Below, one piece after another: positions 53,838-62,930 of a stretch of DNA of 64,000 bases. Origin of the DNA: Stutzerimonas stutzeri. Its GTDB lineage: Bacteria; Pseudomonadota; Gammaproteobacteria; Pseudomonadales; Pseudomonadaceae. The notes beneath the pieces were generated by a model. That model was not told the origin of the DNA. It saw nothing but the letters and a program-made list of their open reading frames with translations, and searched no databases. The stretch lies in the NCBI RefSeq assembly GCF_024448985.1, contig NZ_JAMOII010000011.1, forward strand, positions 57,891 to 121,890, written 5' to 3'. The position numbers and the translations under genes were made by a program. How positions within the stretch are numbered: position 1 is the first letter of the stretch; each line of letters opens with the position of its first letter.

Positions 53838-55115
53838 ATGACTGTCGTCGTCTTCCTTTCTTCACTGTTTGGCTTCATGGCCTTCGGCATGCCGATCGCA
53901 TTCGCGCTGATTCTCACTGGTGCGGTGTTGATGTGGTATCTGGATTTCTGGGATGTGCAATTGCTGGCCCAGAACCTTCAGGCCGGCGCTGACAGCTTTC
54001 CACTGTTGGCCGTGCCGTTCTTCATTCTTGCCGGTGAATTGATGAATGCTGGCGGCATTTCTCGCCGGATCATTAACATGGCGCAGGCCTATTTCGGCCA
54101 CAAGCGCGGTGGGCTTGGGTATGTTGCGATTGCTGCGTCGGTGCTGCTGGCAAGTATGTCCGGCTCGGCACTGGCGGACACCGCGGCGCTGGCCACGCTA
54201 TTGCTGCCGATGATGCGCGAGCGCGGTTATCCACTGAGTTCGTCATCGGGTCTGGTAGCAGCTGGCGGCATTATCGCTCCGATCATTCCGCCCTCGATGC
54301 CTTTCGTGATTTATGGCGTGGTGACCAATACATCAATCAGTCAGCTGTTCCTCGCCGGTATGGTGCCCGGTTTGATCATGGGGGCTGGACTTGTGGTGGC
54401 CTGGACGCTGATCGCACGCAAGATCGAAGAGCCCCCTCAGGAAAAAGCCACCCGTGCCGAGCGGCGCAAGGCGCTGGTCGACGGAGCAGCCGCCTTGATG
54501 CTCCCGGTAATCATCGTCGGCGGCTTGCGTGGCGGGTTGTTCACGCCAACCGAGGCAGCAGTAGTGGCAGCGGTTTATGCGCTTGCCGTTTCGACCTTGC
54601 TGTATCGCGAACTCAACTGGCGCGGCGTGATTGAAGTGCTGACTCGCGCGAGCCGTACCACGGCGTCAGTGATGTTTCTCTGCGCCGCGGCAATCGTTTC
54701 CGGCTACATGATCACGCTGGCGCAGTTGCCGGACGAGATCGCCATGATGCTCGGCCCGCTGGCGCAAGATCCGAAGCTACTGATGGTTGCCATCATGGTG
54801 TTGATGATCGCGATCGGCATGGTGCTCGATCTGACACCAACCATTCTGATCCTTGGCCCTGTGCTGGCGCCTATCGCGGTCAAGGCCGGTATCGACCCGG
54901 TGTACTTCGGCGTGATGTTCGTATTGATCGGCTCCATCGGTCTGATTACGCCGCCAGTGGGCACTGTGCTGAACGTTGTCGGAGGTATCGGCAGGTTGCG
55001 CATGGAGACACTGGTGCGCGGAGTGATCCCATTCTTCGTTATTTATTTGCTGATCGTCGCACTGCTGGTTGCCGTGCCGTCGATCATCACCGTGCCGCTG
55101 CAATGGTTGCGCTGA
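53838..55115 (+). CDS. TRAP transporter large permease (DctM)
   Basis: A 425-residue membrane protein with about twelve helices of the DctM/YiaN family, the sodium-coupled translocation subunit of a TRAP importer. Typical segments are FPLLAVPFFILAGELMNAGG near the first third, SMSGSALADTAALATLLLP and APIIPPSMPFVIYGV. It follows the kinase-DctQ fusion by 43 bases and precedes the binding protein, the standard DctQ-M-P set though in the order Q-M-P. Together they form one operon with the LacI gene downstream. Confidence 0.93.
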   Translation: MTVVVFLSSLFGFMAFGMPIAFALILTGAVLMWYLDFWDVQLLAQNLQAGADSFPLLAVPFFILAGELMNAGGISRRIINMAQAYFGHKRGGLGYVAIAASVLLASMSGSALADTAALATLLLPMMRERGYPLSSSSGLVAAGGIIAPIIPPSMPFVIYGVVTNTSISQLFLAGMVPGLIMGAGLVVAWTLIARKIEEPPQEKATRAERRKALVDGAAALMLPVIIVGGLRGGLFTPTEAAVVAAVYALAVSTLLYRELNWRGVIEVLTRASRTTASVMFLCAAAIVSGYMITLAQLPDEIAMMLGPLAQDPKLLMVAIMVLMIAIGMVLDLTPTILILGPVLAPIAVKAGIDPVYFGVMFVLIGSIGLITPPVGTVLNVVGGIGRLRMETLVRGVIPFFVIYLLIVALLVAVPSIITVPLQWLR

Positions 55116-55220
55116 TCGGGGCAGGAACTCGCTCGAATTGACCGCAGCGGCATTCAGGTTTCGCCTTGGCGAGAAAAGCTTCATCTTCATTCCATCCACA
55201 ACAACAAAAGGTAAGACAGC

Positions 55221-56237
55221 ATGAAACGGTTTCTCATAGCGGCTCTGGCGGCCACCACGCTCGGTAGCGCCATCACCGCGGTCAGCGCGCAGGCGGCTGA
55301 CGACGTTCGTTCACGAATGATCCGCTTCGGTTATGGCCTCAACGAAGACAGCAACCAGGGCAGGGCGGCGAAGCTGCTTGCCGAAGAAATCGCCAAGGCG
55401 TCCGACGGCAAGCTCAAGATGCGGACGTTTGCCTCCGCCAGCCTGGGATCGGACGACCAGATGCAGAACGCGCTGATGGGCGGGGCGCAGGAAATGATGG
55501 TCGGCTCGACCGCCACCCTGGTGGGCGTCGCCGAGGAAATGGCGGTATGGGATACACCGTTCCTCTTCGAAAGCGAAAAGCAGGCGGATTACGTGCTCGA
55601 TGGCCCGGTCGGGCAGAAGGTCATGGATGCGCTGGAAGAGAAAGGGCTGGTTGGGCTGGTCTACTGGGAGAACGGCTTCCGCAACCTCACCAACAACGTG
55701 CGGGCGGTTGAGAAAATGGAGGATTTCAATGGCATCAAGCTGCGCGTGATGCCCAACCCGGTGTTCATTGACACCTTCAAGCAAATGGGCGCCAACGCGG
55801 TTCCGCTGCCGTTCTCCGAGCTGTTCACTGCGCTGGAGACCAAGGCCGTCGACGGTCAGGAAAACCCCTACAACACCATCCTCTCCTCGAAATTCTATGA
55901 GGTGCAGAAGTACCTGAGTGTGACCAATCACGTCTACAGCCCATGGATCGTTACGGCATCCAAGCGCTGGTGGGATGGCCTGTCCGAGACCGAGCAGAAC
56001 ATCATCATGGACGCGGCGAAGAAGTCACGTGATTCGGAGCGCGAAGATACTCGTGCCGAAGCCCGCGAAGCCTTGGCGCAAATCGAAGAGCACGGCATGG
56101 AGATCAACAAGGTCAGCCCTGAAGAAATCCAACGTATGCGCGAGCAGGCCAAGCCGGCGATTCAGACCGTGATTGATACGGTCGGCGAACCGCTGTTCAA
56201 CGAAGTTCAGGCGGAAATAGCGAAAGCACCGAAGTGA
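55221..56237 (+). CDS. TRAP transporter periplasmic binding protein (DctP)
   Basis: A 338-residue exported binding protein. The leader MKRFLIAALAATTLGSAITA ends near AQAAD. The mature protein has the DctP pattern: IRFGYGLNEDSNQGRAAKLL, the conserved carboxylate-binding arginine region in GIKLRVMPNPVFIDTFKQMGA, and VDGQENPYNTI. The conserved Arg binds the ligand carboxylate, as expected for a sugar acid such as gluconate. It follows DctM by 105 bases and ends just before a hairpin. Ligand inferred from the kinase domain and regulator. Confidence 0.93.
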   Translation: MKRFLIAALAATTLGSAITAVSAQAADDVRSRMIRFGYGLNEDSNQGRAAKLLAEEIAKASDGKLKMRTFASASLGSDDQMQNALMGGAQEMMVGSTATLVGVAEEMAVWDTPFLFESEKQADYVLDGPVGQKVMDALEEKGLVGLVYWENGFRNLTNNVRAVEKMEDFNGIKLRVMPNPVFIDTFKQMGANAVPLPFSELFTALETKAVDGQENPYNTILSSKFYEVQKYLSVTNHVYSPWIVTASKRWWDGLSETEQNIIMDAAKKSRDSEREDTRAEAREALAQIEEHGMEINKVSPEEIQRMREQAKPAIQTVIDTVGEPLFNEVQAEIAKAPK

Positions 56238-56243
56238 TCGGGC

Positions 56244-56262
56244 GCGCCCCATTCGGGGGCGC
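56244..56262. terminator. Weak hairpin between DctP and repressor genes
   Basis: GCGCCCC (56244-56250), loop ATTCG, GGGGCGC (56256-56262): a 7-bp GC-rich stem without a T-run. It may slow transcription into the downstream regulator or protect the DctP message; it is not a standard terminator. Confidence 0.35.
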
Positions 56263-56303
56263 CTCCCGTATAGAATTTCCGCCCCTCGCCGCTGGATCCC
56301 GCT

Positions 56304-57323
56304 ATGAGCTCTCGCCGTCGCCGCTCTCTGGAGCGGGTCACATTGTCTGATGTGGCTCGCAGTGCTGGTTGTTCCTTGATGTCCGCTTCGCGTGCGCTGT
56401 CGCAACCGGAGCGGGTGTCCGATGCGCTGCGCGAGCGTGTCATGGCTGCGGTCAAAGCGCTGGGCTACGTGCCGCATACCGCGGCGCGAAGCCTTGCCAG
56501 TGCAAGGTCGAATCTCGTAGCTGTGATCATCCCTTCACTGTCGAACGCCGTATTCGTCGATACCGTCGAGGCGGTTCAGCGAGTCCTGATGCCGGCCGGG
56601 TATGAGCTGATGATCGGCGTCAGTCACTACCGTCCGGAGGAAGACGAGCGTCTGTTGCGTGCCTATCTGGCCCATCAGCCGGCAGGGCTTCTGGTCACCG
56701 GCTTCCAGCGCAGCGATGCCGCGCGCGAAGTGCTAGGCAGCTACACCAGCCCCATCGTCACGCTGATGGAGCTGAGCGATGCACAAGAGGACTACTGCGT
56801 CGGTTTTTCGCAATTCGAGGCAGGCGCCGCCATGACCCGCAAACTGCTTGATCGCGGTTACCGCACCATCGCCTTCGCCGCTGCGCAGCTCGACCCGCGT
56901 ACCCTGCAGCGTGCCGAAGGTTATCGGCAGGTGATGCGCGAGGCGTCCCGCTATGACCCCGCGCTAGAACTGCTGACGCCGGAGGTGTCCTCCATCGGCC
57001 TTGGCGCCGAACTGCTGAACAGGCTACTGGCCCAGCAGCCAGGCATCGATGCGATCTTCTTCAATAACGACGACCTGGCGCTGGGGGCGTTGTTCCGTGC
57101 CCGCCAGCTGCAGCTGGCCGTTCCTGGGCGCTTGGCCATTGCCGGTTTCAACGACCTGCCAGCCGCCGCTTGGATGCACCCGGCGCTGACGACTGTACGC
57201 ACCATCCGTGGAGAGATCGGCACGCTGGCCGGGCAGATGCTGCTCAGCCTGATGCGCGGCGAAACGCCAACGCAACGGCGGATCGATGTGGGGTTTGAAG
57301 TGGTGATGCGCGAAAGCGCCTGA
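56304..57323 (+). CDS. gntR: LacI-family repressor, GntR-like
   Basis: A 339-residue LacI-type regulator. The helix-turn-helix is at residues about 12-32 (TLSDVARSAGCSLMSASRAL), followed by the hinge helix around AARSLASARS, then the periplasmic-binding-like effector domain. Segments VTLMELSDAQEDYCVGFSQF and AQLDPRTLQRAEGYRQVM align with E. coli GntR, the gluconate repressor, so gluconate is the probable inducer. It closes the kinase-TRAP module, whose upstream operator it most likely binds. ATG at 56304 with a poor ribosome site. Confidence 0.85.
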   Translation: MSSRRRRSLERVTLSDVARSAGCSLMSASRALSQPERVSDALRERVMAAVKALGYVPHTAARSLASARSNLVAVIIPSLSNAVFVDTVEAVQRVLMPAGYELMIGVSHYRPEEDERLLRAYLAHQPAGLLVTGFQRSDAAREVLGSYTSPIVTLMELSDAQEDYCVGFSQFEAGAAMTRKLLDRGYRTIAFAAAQLDPRTLQRAEGYRQVMREASRYDPALELLTPEVSSIGLGAELLNRLLAQQPGIDAIFFNNDDLALGALFRARQLQLAVPGRLAIAGFNDLPAAAWMHPALTTVRTIRGEIGTLAGQMLLSLMRGETPTQRRIDVGFEVVMRESA

Positions 57324-57371
57324 GACGCAACCGGCAGGCATCGCGCTTGCCGGCTCCATTACAGCAGGGCG

Positions 57372-58286
57372 TCAGTCGGCCTGCTGCGCCGCCGTGACCT
57401 GCTGGGCGATCTCAATCATCTGCTCGCGCATCCAGCGGTTGGCCGGGTCCTGATCGGTGCTTTCGTGCCAGTAGATATGCGTTTCCAATGGCGGAATATC
57501 TACCGGCAGTGGCACCTGATGCAGATCGTGGCGACGGGCGAAACGCTCCGGCACGGTCACCGCCATATCGGTGTGCTGAATCACCTGCGTGGCCATCATG
57601 TAGTGCTGCGAGCGTAGAGCGATCTTGCGCTGCTGGCCCATCTTGCCCAGCGCCAGGTCGACCATGCCCAGGCCGCTGCGCCGGCTGGAAATATGGATGT
57701 GCGACAGCGACAGGTATTCCTCGACGCTGAGCTTGTCCTTCGCCAAGGGATGGCCGCGGCGCATGGCGCAGACGTAGCGGTCCTCCAATAGCTTGACGTG
57801 GCGCACCTGCGGGTCGGTATTGAGCGGGGCGTCCATGGCGAAATCCAGGCGGCCGGCCGCCAGTTCCTTGGTGGTTTCGCGACGCTTGGCCAGCATGCTT
57901 TCGATCTTCACGTTCGGTGCCATGCGGCGCAGGCGTTGGAACAGCGGCGGCAACACCACCGCCTCGGTGAGGTCAGTCATGCTGATGCGGAAGGTCTTGT
58001 TCGCCTGCAGCGGATTGAAGGTACGGCTTTCCTGCACCGAGACGCGCAGCAACTGCAACGCGTTGCGCACCGGGCCGATGATGTTCTGTGCCATCGGCGT
58101 CGGCACCATGCCTTGCGCGGTGCGCACGAACAGCGGGTCGTTGAAGGTCTCGCGAAGGCGCGCCAGGGCATTGGAAACGGCGGGCTGGGTGATGCCGACG
58201 ATCTGCCCGGCGCGGGTCAGATTCGCCTCGGTATAGATGGCATCGAAGACGATGAACAGATTCAGATCGACCTTGTTCAGGTTCAT
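57372..58286 (-). CDS. LysR family transcriptional regulator
   Basis: A 304-residue LysR regulator. The N-terminal helix-turn-helix is MNLNKVDLNLFIVFDAIYTE... with TRAGQIVGITQPAVSNALARLRETF; a ligand-binding domain follows. The ATG at 58284-58286 gives the standard N-terminus. It is divergent from the acyl-CoA dehydrogenase gene, with 145 bases between the starts, the arrangement in which LysR proteins usually control the neighbour. Effector unknown, possibly an acyl-CoA or fatty acid. Confidence 0.92.
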   Translation of the reverse strand: MNLNKVDLNLFIVFDAIYTEANLTRAGQIVGITQPAVSNALARLRETFNDPLFVRTAQGMVPTPMAQNIIGPVRNALQLLRVSVQESRTFNPLQANKTFRISMTDLTEAVVLPPLFQRLRRMAPNVKIESMLAKRRETTKELAAGRLDFAMDAPLNTDPQVRHVKLLEDRYVCAMRRGHPLAKDKLSVEEYLSLSHIHISSRRSGLGMVDLALGKMGQQRKIALRSQHYMMATQVIQHTDMAVTVPERFARRHDLHQVPLPVDIPPLETHIYWHESTDQDPANRWMREQMIEIAQQVTAAQQAD

Positions 58287-58317
58287 TGTTGTGCTCTCCG
58301 GCGTGTATCGGAATTCG

Positions 58318-58336
58318 CCGATCATATATCGGTGAT
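58318..58336. promoter_or_regulatory. Candidate LysR binding site
   Basis: ATCA (58321-58324), eight bases, TGAT (58333-58336), overlapped by CCGAT/ATCGG (58318-58332), forms a dyad between the divergent lysR and acyl-CoA dehydrogenase genes. It fits the loose LysR rule but is short. Confidence 0.3.
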
Positions 58337-58431
58337 GAATGTTTATACACGAGGAAAATAGCTTAGATAAATCGTCGAGCGTCCTCTAGCATCTAAAACT
58401 ACAAAACGTTACCTGCAGAAGGTCTGTCGCC

Positions 58432-59658
58432 ATGGATTTCGCCTATTCCCCCAAGGTTCAAGAGTTGCGTGAACGCGTTCAGGCGTTCATGGATGCGCAT
58501 GTCTATCCCGCCGAGAAAATCTTCTATCAGCAGGTAAGTGAGGGCGACCGTTGGCAACCCACCGCCATCGTCGAGGAGCTGAAGGCCAAAGCCAAAGCCG
58601 AAGGATTGTGGAACCTTTTTCTGCCAGATTCCGAGCTGGGCTTTGGGCTGACCAATACCGAATACGCGCCGCTGGCCGAAATCATGGGCAGCTCCGGCCT
58701 TGGTCCGGAGGCATTCAACTGCTCGGCGCCGGACACCGGCAACATGGAAGTACTGGTTCGTTACGGCAGTGACGAGCACAAAAAACGCTGGCTCGAGCCT
58801 CTGCTTCGAGGAGTAATCCGCTCGGCCTTCGGCATGACCGAGCCTGGCGTGGCTTCGTCGGACGCGACCAACATGGAGGCGCGTGCCGTTCGCGAAGGTG
58901 ACGAGTGGGTCATCAATGGTCGCAAGTGGTGGACCTCCGGTGCCTGCGATCCACGCTGCAAAGTCATGATCTTCATGGGCCTGACCAACCCGGATGCACC
59001 GCGTCACCAACAGCATTCGATGATCCTGGTGCCGATGGATGCGCCCGGTCTCAAGGTGCTGCGCCCGTTACCCGTATTCGGCTACGACGACGCGCCGCAC
59101 GGCCACGCCGAAGTGCTGCTGGAAAACGTCCGCGTGCCGTATGAAAACGTGCTGCTCGGCGAAGGCCGTGGTTTCGAGATCGCCCAGGGCCGCCTTGGCC
59201 CAGGCCGTATCCACCACTGCATGCGCTCAGTGGGCGTGGCCGAGCGTGCGCTGAAGCTGATGTGCGAGCGTTCGGTCAACCGCACGGCGTTCGGCAAGCC
59301 GCTGGCGCGTCTGGGGGCGAACCTGGACCATATCGCCGAATGCCGCATCGAGATCAACATGGCGCGGCTGCTGACGCTAAATGCGGCCTACATGATGGAT
59401 ACGGTCGGCAACAAGATCGCCGCCAGCGAAATCGCACAGATCAAGGTGGTTGCGCCAAATGTGGCGTTGAAGGTGATTGACCGTGCCATCCAGATCCACG
59501 GCGGCGCCGGTGTATCCGAGGATTTCCCGCTGGCCCACTGGTACGCCATGCAGCGCACCCTGCGCCTGGCTGACGGTCCGGACGAAGTGCATCGTGCGTC
59601 GATCGCCAAGCACGAGCTGGGCAAATACGTGCCGCGCGAGGCGCTGCGTAGCCGCTGA
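58432..59658 (+). CDS. Acyl-CoA dehydrogenase family protein
   Basis: A 408-residue flavoprotein of the acyl-CoA dehydrogenase family, most like the ACAD10/11-type group. Motifs are [15 protein letters not shown] (FAD and substrate contact), [12 protein letters not shown], and the C-terminal [15 protein letters not shown] segment; the catalytic glutamate position cannot be assigned with certainty. The FAD-binding RTAFGKPL motif is present. It starts at ATG 58432 and is divergent from the LysR gene, its likely regulator. Substrate unknown. Confidence 0.9.
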   Translation: MDFAYSPKVQELRERVQAFMDAHVYPAEKIFYQQVSEGDRWQPTAIVEELKAKAKAEGLWNLFLPDSELGFGLTNTEYAPLAEIMGSSGLGPEAFNCSAPDTGNMEVLVRYGSDEHKKRWLEPLLRGVIRSAFGMTEPGVASSDATNMEARAVREGDEWVINGRKWWTSGACDPRCKVMIFMGLTNPDAPRHQQHSMILVPMDAPGLKVLRPLPVFGYDDAPHGHAEVLLENVRVPYENVLLGEGRGFEIAQGRLGPGRIHHCMRSVGVAERALKLMCERSVNRTAFGKPLARLGANLDHIAECRIEINMARLLTLNAAYMMDTVGNKIAASEIAQIKVVAPNVALKVIDRAIQIHGGAGVSEDFPLAHWYAMQRTLRLADGPDEVHRASIAKHELGKYVPREALRSR

Positions 59659-59759
59659 CACGCTCTGGTAGTACCAAAGGCAAAGCCATGAATTCCTGGC
59701 TTTGTCTTTTTTATGCGTGGTTATCTGCTGGTGTGGCGCGCTGGGGATTGGACAAAGCG

Positions 59760-59828
59760 TTCGCGAGCAAGCTCGCTCCTACGGGATCGTGCGACCTCGG
59801 CCGTTGTAGGAGCGAGCTTGCTCGCGAA
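59760..59828. repeat. Pseudomonas REP elements, inverted pair
   Basis: The 23 bases at 59760-59782 (TTCGCGAGCAAGCTCGCTCC...) recur as a perfect reverse complement at 59806-59828, with 23 bases between. GTAGGAGCGAGCTTGCTCGCGAA is the classic Pseudomonas REP unit, normally mobilised by RAYT transposases. The pair lies between the convergent acyl-CoA dehydrogenase and xylulokinase genes and can fold into a long stem acting as a transcription end for both. Confidence 0.92.
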
Positions 59829-59840
59829 TGGAAACTGTAG

Positions 59841-61337
59841 TTACGCCTGCTGACCATAAAAGCTGGTCACCAGCCCCTGATAGCGCCGATAGGCCTGCTC
59901 ATAAGCTGCGACGGCGTGTGCATCCGGCCTGACGGCGGTCGTCTCATCCAGGCTGACACAGCGCTCGCAAATCTCGGCGAGACTGGCCTGCGCATCGCTC
60001 TGCCGCGCATGACACCAGGCCGCCTGGATGGCCGCACCCAGCGCTGCAGCTTCACTGTGCGTGGTGCAGATCAGCGGCGTGGCCATGACGTCGGCGATGA
60101 TCTGCCGCCACAGTGGGTTCTTCGCACCGCCACCGATCAGCCGAATCCGTTCGCTGCGAATACCGCTATCACGCAGCAGGTCCAGACCATAGCGCAGGCC
60201 GAAGGTCACGCCTTCGAGCACGGCGCGGCAGAGGTTGGCGCGAGTGAGGTTGTCGCTGGTCAAGCCGTGCAGGCTGGCGCTGGCCTGGGGCAGGGCGGGT
60301 ACGCGTTCGCCGTTGAGATACGGCAGCATGCTTACGCCATCCGCGCCGATGGGCGCTTGTGCCACCAGTGCGTTGAATTGCTCGAGCTCGAGCTGCAGCA
60401 ACTCGCGGATGGTGCCGTTGGCGTTGGTCAGGTTCATGGTGCAGATCAGCGGCAGCCAGCCACCGCTGGACGAGCAGAAGGTCGCGACCGACGGCTGCGA
60501 ACTGACGCGGGGTTCATTGCCGTATCCGTAAAGTGTGCCGGAGGTGCCCAGGCTCATGGTGATCGCGCCGGGTGCGATATTGCCGGTGCCAATGGCGCCC
60601 ATCATATTGTCGCCACCGCCGCTGGCCACCAATGCCTGGGGATTGAGCCCCAGCCGTTTGGCCAGCTCCGGTCGCAAATATCCGACCGACTGGTGAGGCT
60701 CGATCAGTTCCGGCAGTGCCGCTGCCAGCCGACCGCTCGGGTCGATATGGTGCAGCAGCTCCAGATCCCAGCGCCGACTGCGCACATCGAAGTAGCCGGT
60801 GCCCGAGGCATCGCCATACTCGCTGCAGTAACGCCCGGTCAGCCAGTAATTGAGATAGTCATGGGGCAGCAGGATATGGGCGATGCGCTCGAACAGCGCG
60901 GGATGCTGCTCCTTCATCCAAAGCAGCTTGGACACCGTGTAACCCGGCGCAATGGCCACGCCCAAACGCTGCAGCGAGCCGATCTCGCCGCCCAGCCAAT
61001 CCAGCAGGCGCTGGTTCTCGGTGGCCGATTCGGTGTCGCACCAGAGCTTGGCCGGCCGCAGTACTTGGCCATCCGCATCCAGCGTGACCAGCCCATGCTG
61101 CTGGCCGGAAACGCCGATGCCGAGTACGGCCGTATCCTTGACCCCTGCCTGGGCCAGCGCCGCCGCCGTAGCCTTTTCGAACGCCTCGATCCATTGCTCA
61201 GTCGCCTGCTCGCGGCGGCCGTTGGGACCACTGATAAGTTCATGACTGGCTGAACTTTCACCCAGCACGGTTCCGGTCGCGGCGTCGAGCAGCAGCGCCT
61301 TGGTGCCTTGGGTACCGCAGTCGATGCCTAGAAACAT
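59841..61337 (-). CDS. mtlY: Xylulokinase
   Basis: A 498-residue FGGY-family sugar kinase that phosphorylates D-xylulose formed from arabitol. Landmarks: MFLGIDCGTQGTKALLLD (ATP phosphate loop), GVSGQQHGLVTLD, and GGGAKNPLWRQIIADV in the C-terminal adenosine domain. It lies 8 bases after the mannitol dehydrogenase gene, in the position of mtlY of the Pseudomonas fluorescens mtlEFGKDYZ operon. It could equally be named xylB. No mtlZ fructokinase gene follows; a REP pair does instead. Confidence 0.92.
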   Translation of the reverse strand: MFLGIDCGTQGTKALLLDAATGTVLGESSASHELISGPNGRREQATEQWIEAFEKATAAALAQAGVKDTAVLGIGVSGQQHGLVTLDADGQVLRPAKLWCDTESATENQRLLDWLGGEIGSLQRLGVAIAPGYTVSKLLWMKEQHPALFERIAHILLPHDYLNYWLTGRYCSEYGDASGTGYFDVRSRRWDLELLHHIDPSGRLAAALPELIEPHQSVGYLRPELAKRLGLNPQALVASGGGDNMMGAIGTGNIAPGAITMSLGTSGTLYGYGNEPRVSSQPSVATFCSSSGGWLPLICTMNLTNANGTIRELLQLELEQFNALVAQAPIGADGVSMLPYLNGERVPALPQASASLHGLTSDNLTRANLCRAVLEGVTFGLRYGLDLLRDSGIRSERIRLIGGGAKNPLWRQIIADVMATPLICTTHSEAAALGAAIQAAWCHARQSDAQASLAEICERCVSLDETTAVRPDAHAVAAYEQAYRRYQGLVTSFYGQQA

Positions 61338-61345
61338 AGGGTCTC

Positions 61346-62821
61346 CTAGCTCGCGAGCAACTGATCGAGCGTGCCTTTCACCCCCAGCGAACGCAGCCGC
61401 GTCAGGTTGCGCTCGAAAGCCTCCCGAAATGCCGCTGAACGCGGAATCTGCGTGCCGAAAATATCCTCGCGCCCGAGCAGGCGCTCGGCCAGCCCGTCAT
61501 CCGCAGCGACCAGCCCCTGGCAGAATTCCAGACGCGGATCGAGGATCCGGTAGCGCTCGCCATTTTCATCGACTCCCCGCAGATACAACGCCCAGGCGGC
61601 GATCACCAGCGCGGCGCGATCCAGCTCGGCGTCGTCGGCGATTAGCCGGTTGATGGTCGGTACGCTGAACTTGGAGAACTTCGACGAGCCGTCCGAACAG
61701 ACCCGCTCCAGCTGGTCGGCGATGGCACGGTTGGAGAAACGCTCGATCAGCGTGCGCTTGTATTGTTCGAGGTCGATACCGGGCACTGGCGCCAGTTGCG
61801 GCGTTACGTCCTCGTCCATGTAGCGTTGCACGTAGCGCCTGAGCAACGGATCTTCCATGGTTTCGTGCACGTAGCGATAGCCGCGCAGGAACCCCAAATA
61901 GGTCAGCGCCAGATGACTGCCGTTGAGCAGCTTGAGCTTCATTTCCTCATAGGGTGCGACGTCGTCGGTGAACTGCACGCCGACTTTCTCCCAGGCGGGG
62001 CGACCGTTGACGAACTTGTCCTCCAGCACCCATTGCACGAAGGGTTCGCATACCACCGGCCAGGCGTCGTCGATGCCGTGGTGGTCCTGAAGCGCCTGGC
62101 GATGCGCTGCGCTGGTCATCGGCGTGATGCGATCGACCATAGCGTTGGGAAAGCTGACGTGGCGCTCGATCCAGCCGGCCAGCTCGGCGTCCACCAGAGT
62201 GGCGAAGGCCAGCAGTGCCTTGCGGGTGACGTCGCCGTTGTGCGGCAGGTTATCGCAGGACATCACCGTGAACGGCGCAATGCCAGCTCCACGGCGTCGG
62301 GCCAGCGCCGCGCAGAGCAGGCCGAATACGCTGATCGGCGCGCGTGGGTTGGCCAGGTCGTGCTTGATCTGCGGCAGCGAGGCGTCGAACTGGCCGGTGC
62401 TTTCGTCCATGCAGTAGCCGCCTTCGGTGATGGTCAGCGAGACGATGCGGATCGCCGGGTCGGCGAGCCGGGCCACCACCGTTTCCGAACCGTCCTCGAC
62501 CAGTAGCATGTCGCGGATGCTGCCGATCACCCGAACCTCCGTATCCGGTCGATCATCCAGCTCCACCAGAGTGAACAGGTGGTCCTGCGCGGCCAGGGCA
62601 TTGCGCATGGCCCGTTCCTCGGGGCGGGTGCCGATGCCGCAGATGCCCCAGTCCAGCTCTTCACCGGTATTCATCAGGGCATCGGTATAAGCCGCCTGGT
62701 GGGCACGATGAAAACCGCCGACGCCGATATGGGCGATGCCGGTGCTGACCGTTTCCAGGGGATAGCCGGGGCGCTTGATGTTGGCCGGCAGTTGCTGCAG
62801 ATGCTGTTCGTTCAACTTCAT
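61346..62821 (-). CDS. mtlD: Mannitol dehydrogenase (polyol 2-dehydrogenase)
   Basis: A 491-residue long-chain NAD-dependent dehydrogenase that oxidises D-mannitol to fructose, D-arabitol to xylulose and often sorbitol. Family features: GVGGFHRAHQAAYTD near residue 33, VSLTITEGGYCMD, the catalytic lysine motif KLKLLNGSHLAL, and SCDNLPHNG. The ATG at 62819-62821 gives the normal MKLNEQHLQQLP start. It is the middle gene of mtlK-mtlD-mtlY; 109 bases separate it from mtlK. Confidence 0.95.
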   Translation of the reverse strand: MKLNEQHLQQLPANIKRPGYPLETVSTGIAHIGVGGFHRAHQAAYTDALMNTGEELDWGICGIGTRPEERAMRNALAAQDHLFTLVELDDRPDTEVRVIGSIRDMLLVEDGSETVVARLADPAIRIVSLTITEGGYCMDESTGQFDASLPQIKHDLANPRAPISVFGLLCAALARRRGAGIAPFTVMSCDNLPHNGDVTRKALLAFATLVDAELAGWIERHVSFPNAMVDRITPMTSAAHRQALQDHHGIDDAWPVVCEPFVQWVLEDKFVNGRPAWEKVGVQFTDDVAPYEEMKLKLLNGSHLALTYLGFLRGYRYVHETMEDPLLRRYVQRYMDEDVTPQLAPVPGIDLEQYKRTLIERFSNRAIADQLERVCSDGSSKFSKFSVPTINRLIADDAELDRAALVIAAWALYLRGVDENGERYRILDPRLEFCQGLVAADDGLAERLLGREDIFGTQIPRSAAFREAFERNLTRLRSLGVKGTLDQLLAS

Positions 62822-62930
62822 CGGATGTCTCGCTGACAGACGTGCGCGTCCTCGCCACGGGATCGTCCGTAACGGCTGGCAACACGGAAATGAATGACAA
62901 GTCGCCGTTTGAGCGACCTGCCAGGCTGAT

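Noticed and set aside
59916-61253. Plus-strand open frame of 445 codons opposite the xylulokinase gene
   Set aside because: Composition is that of a reverse-frame shadow, with no recognisable domain, while the minus-strand gene is clearly a kinase.
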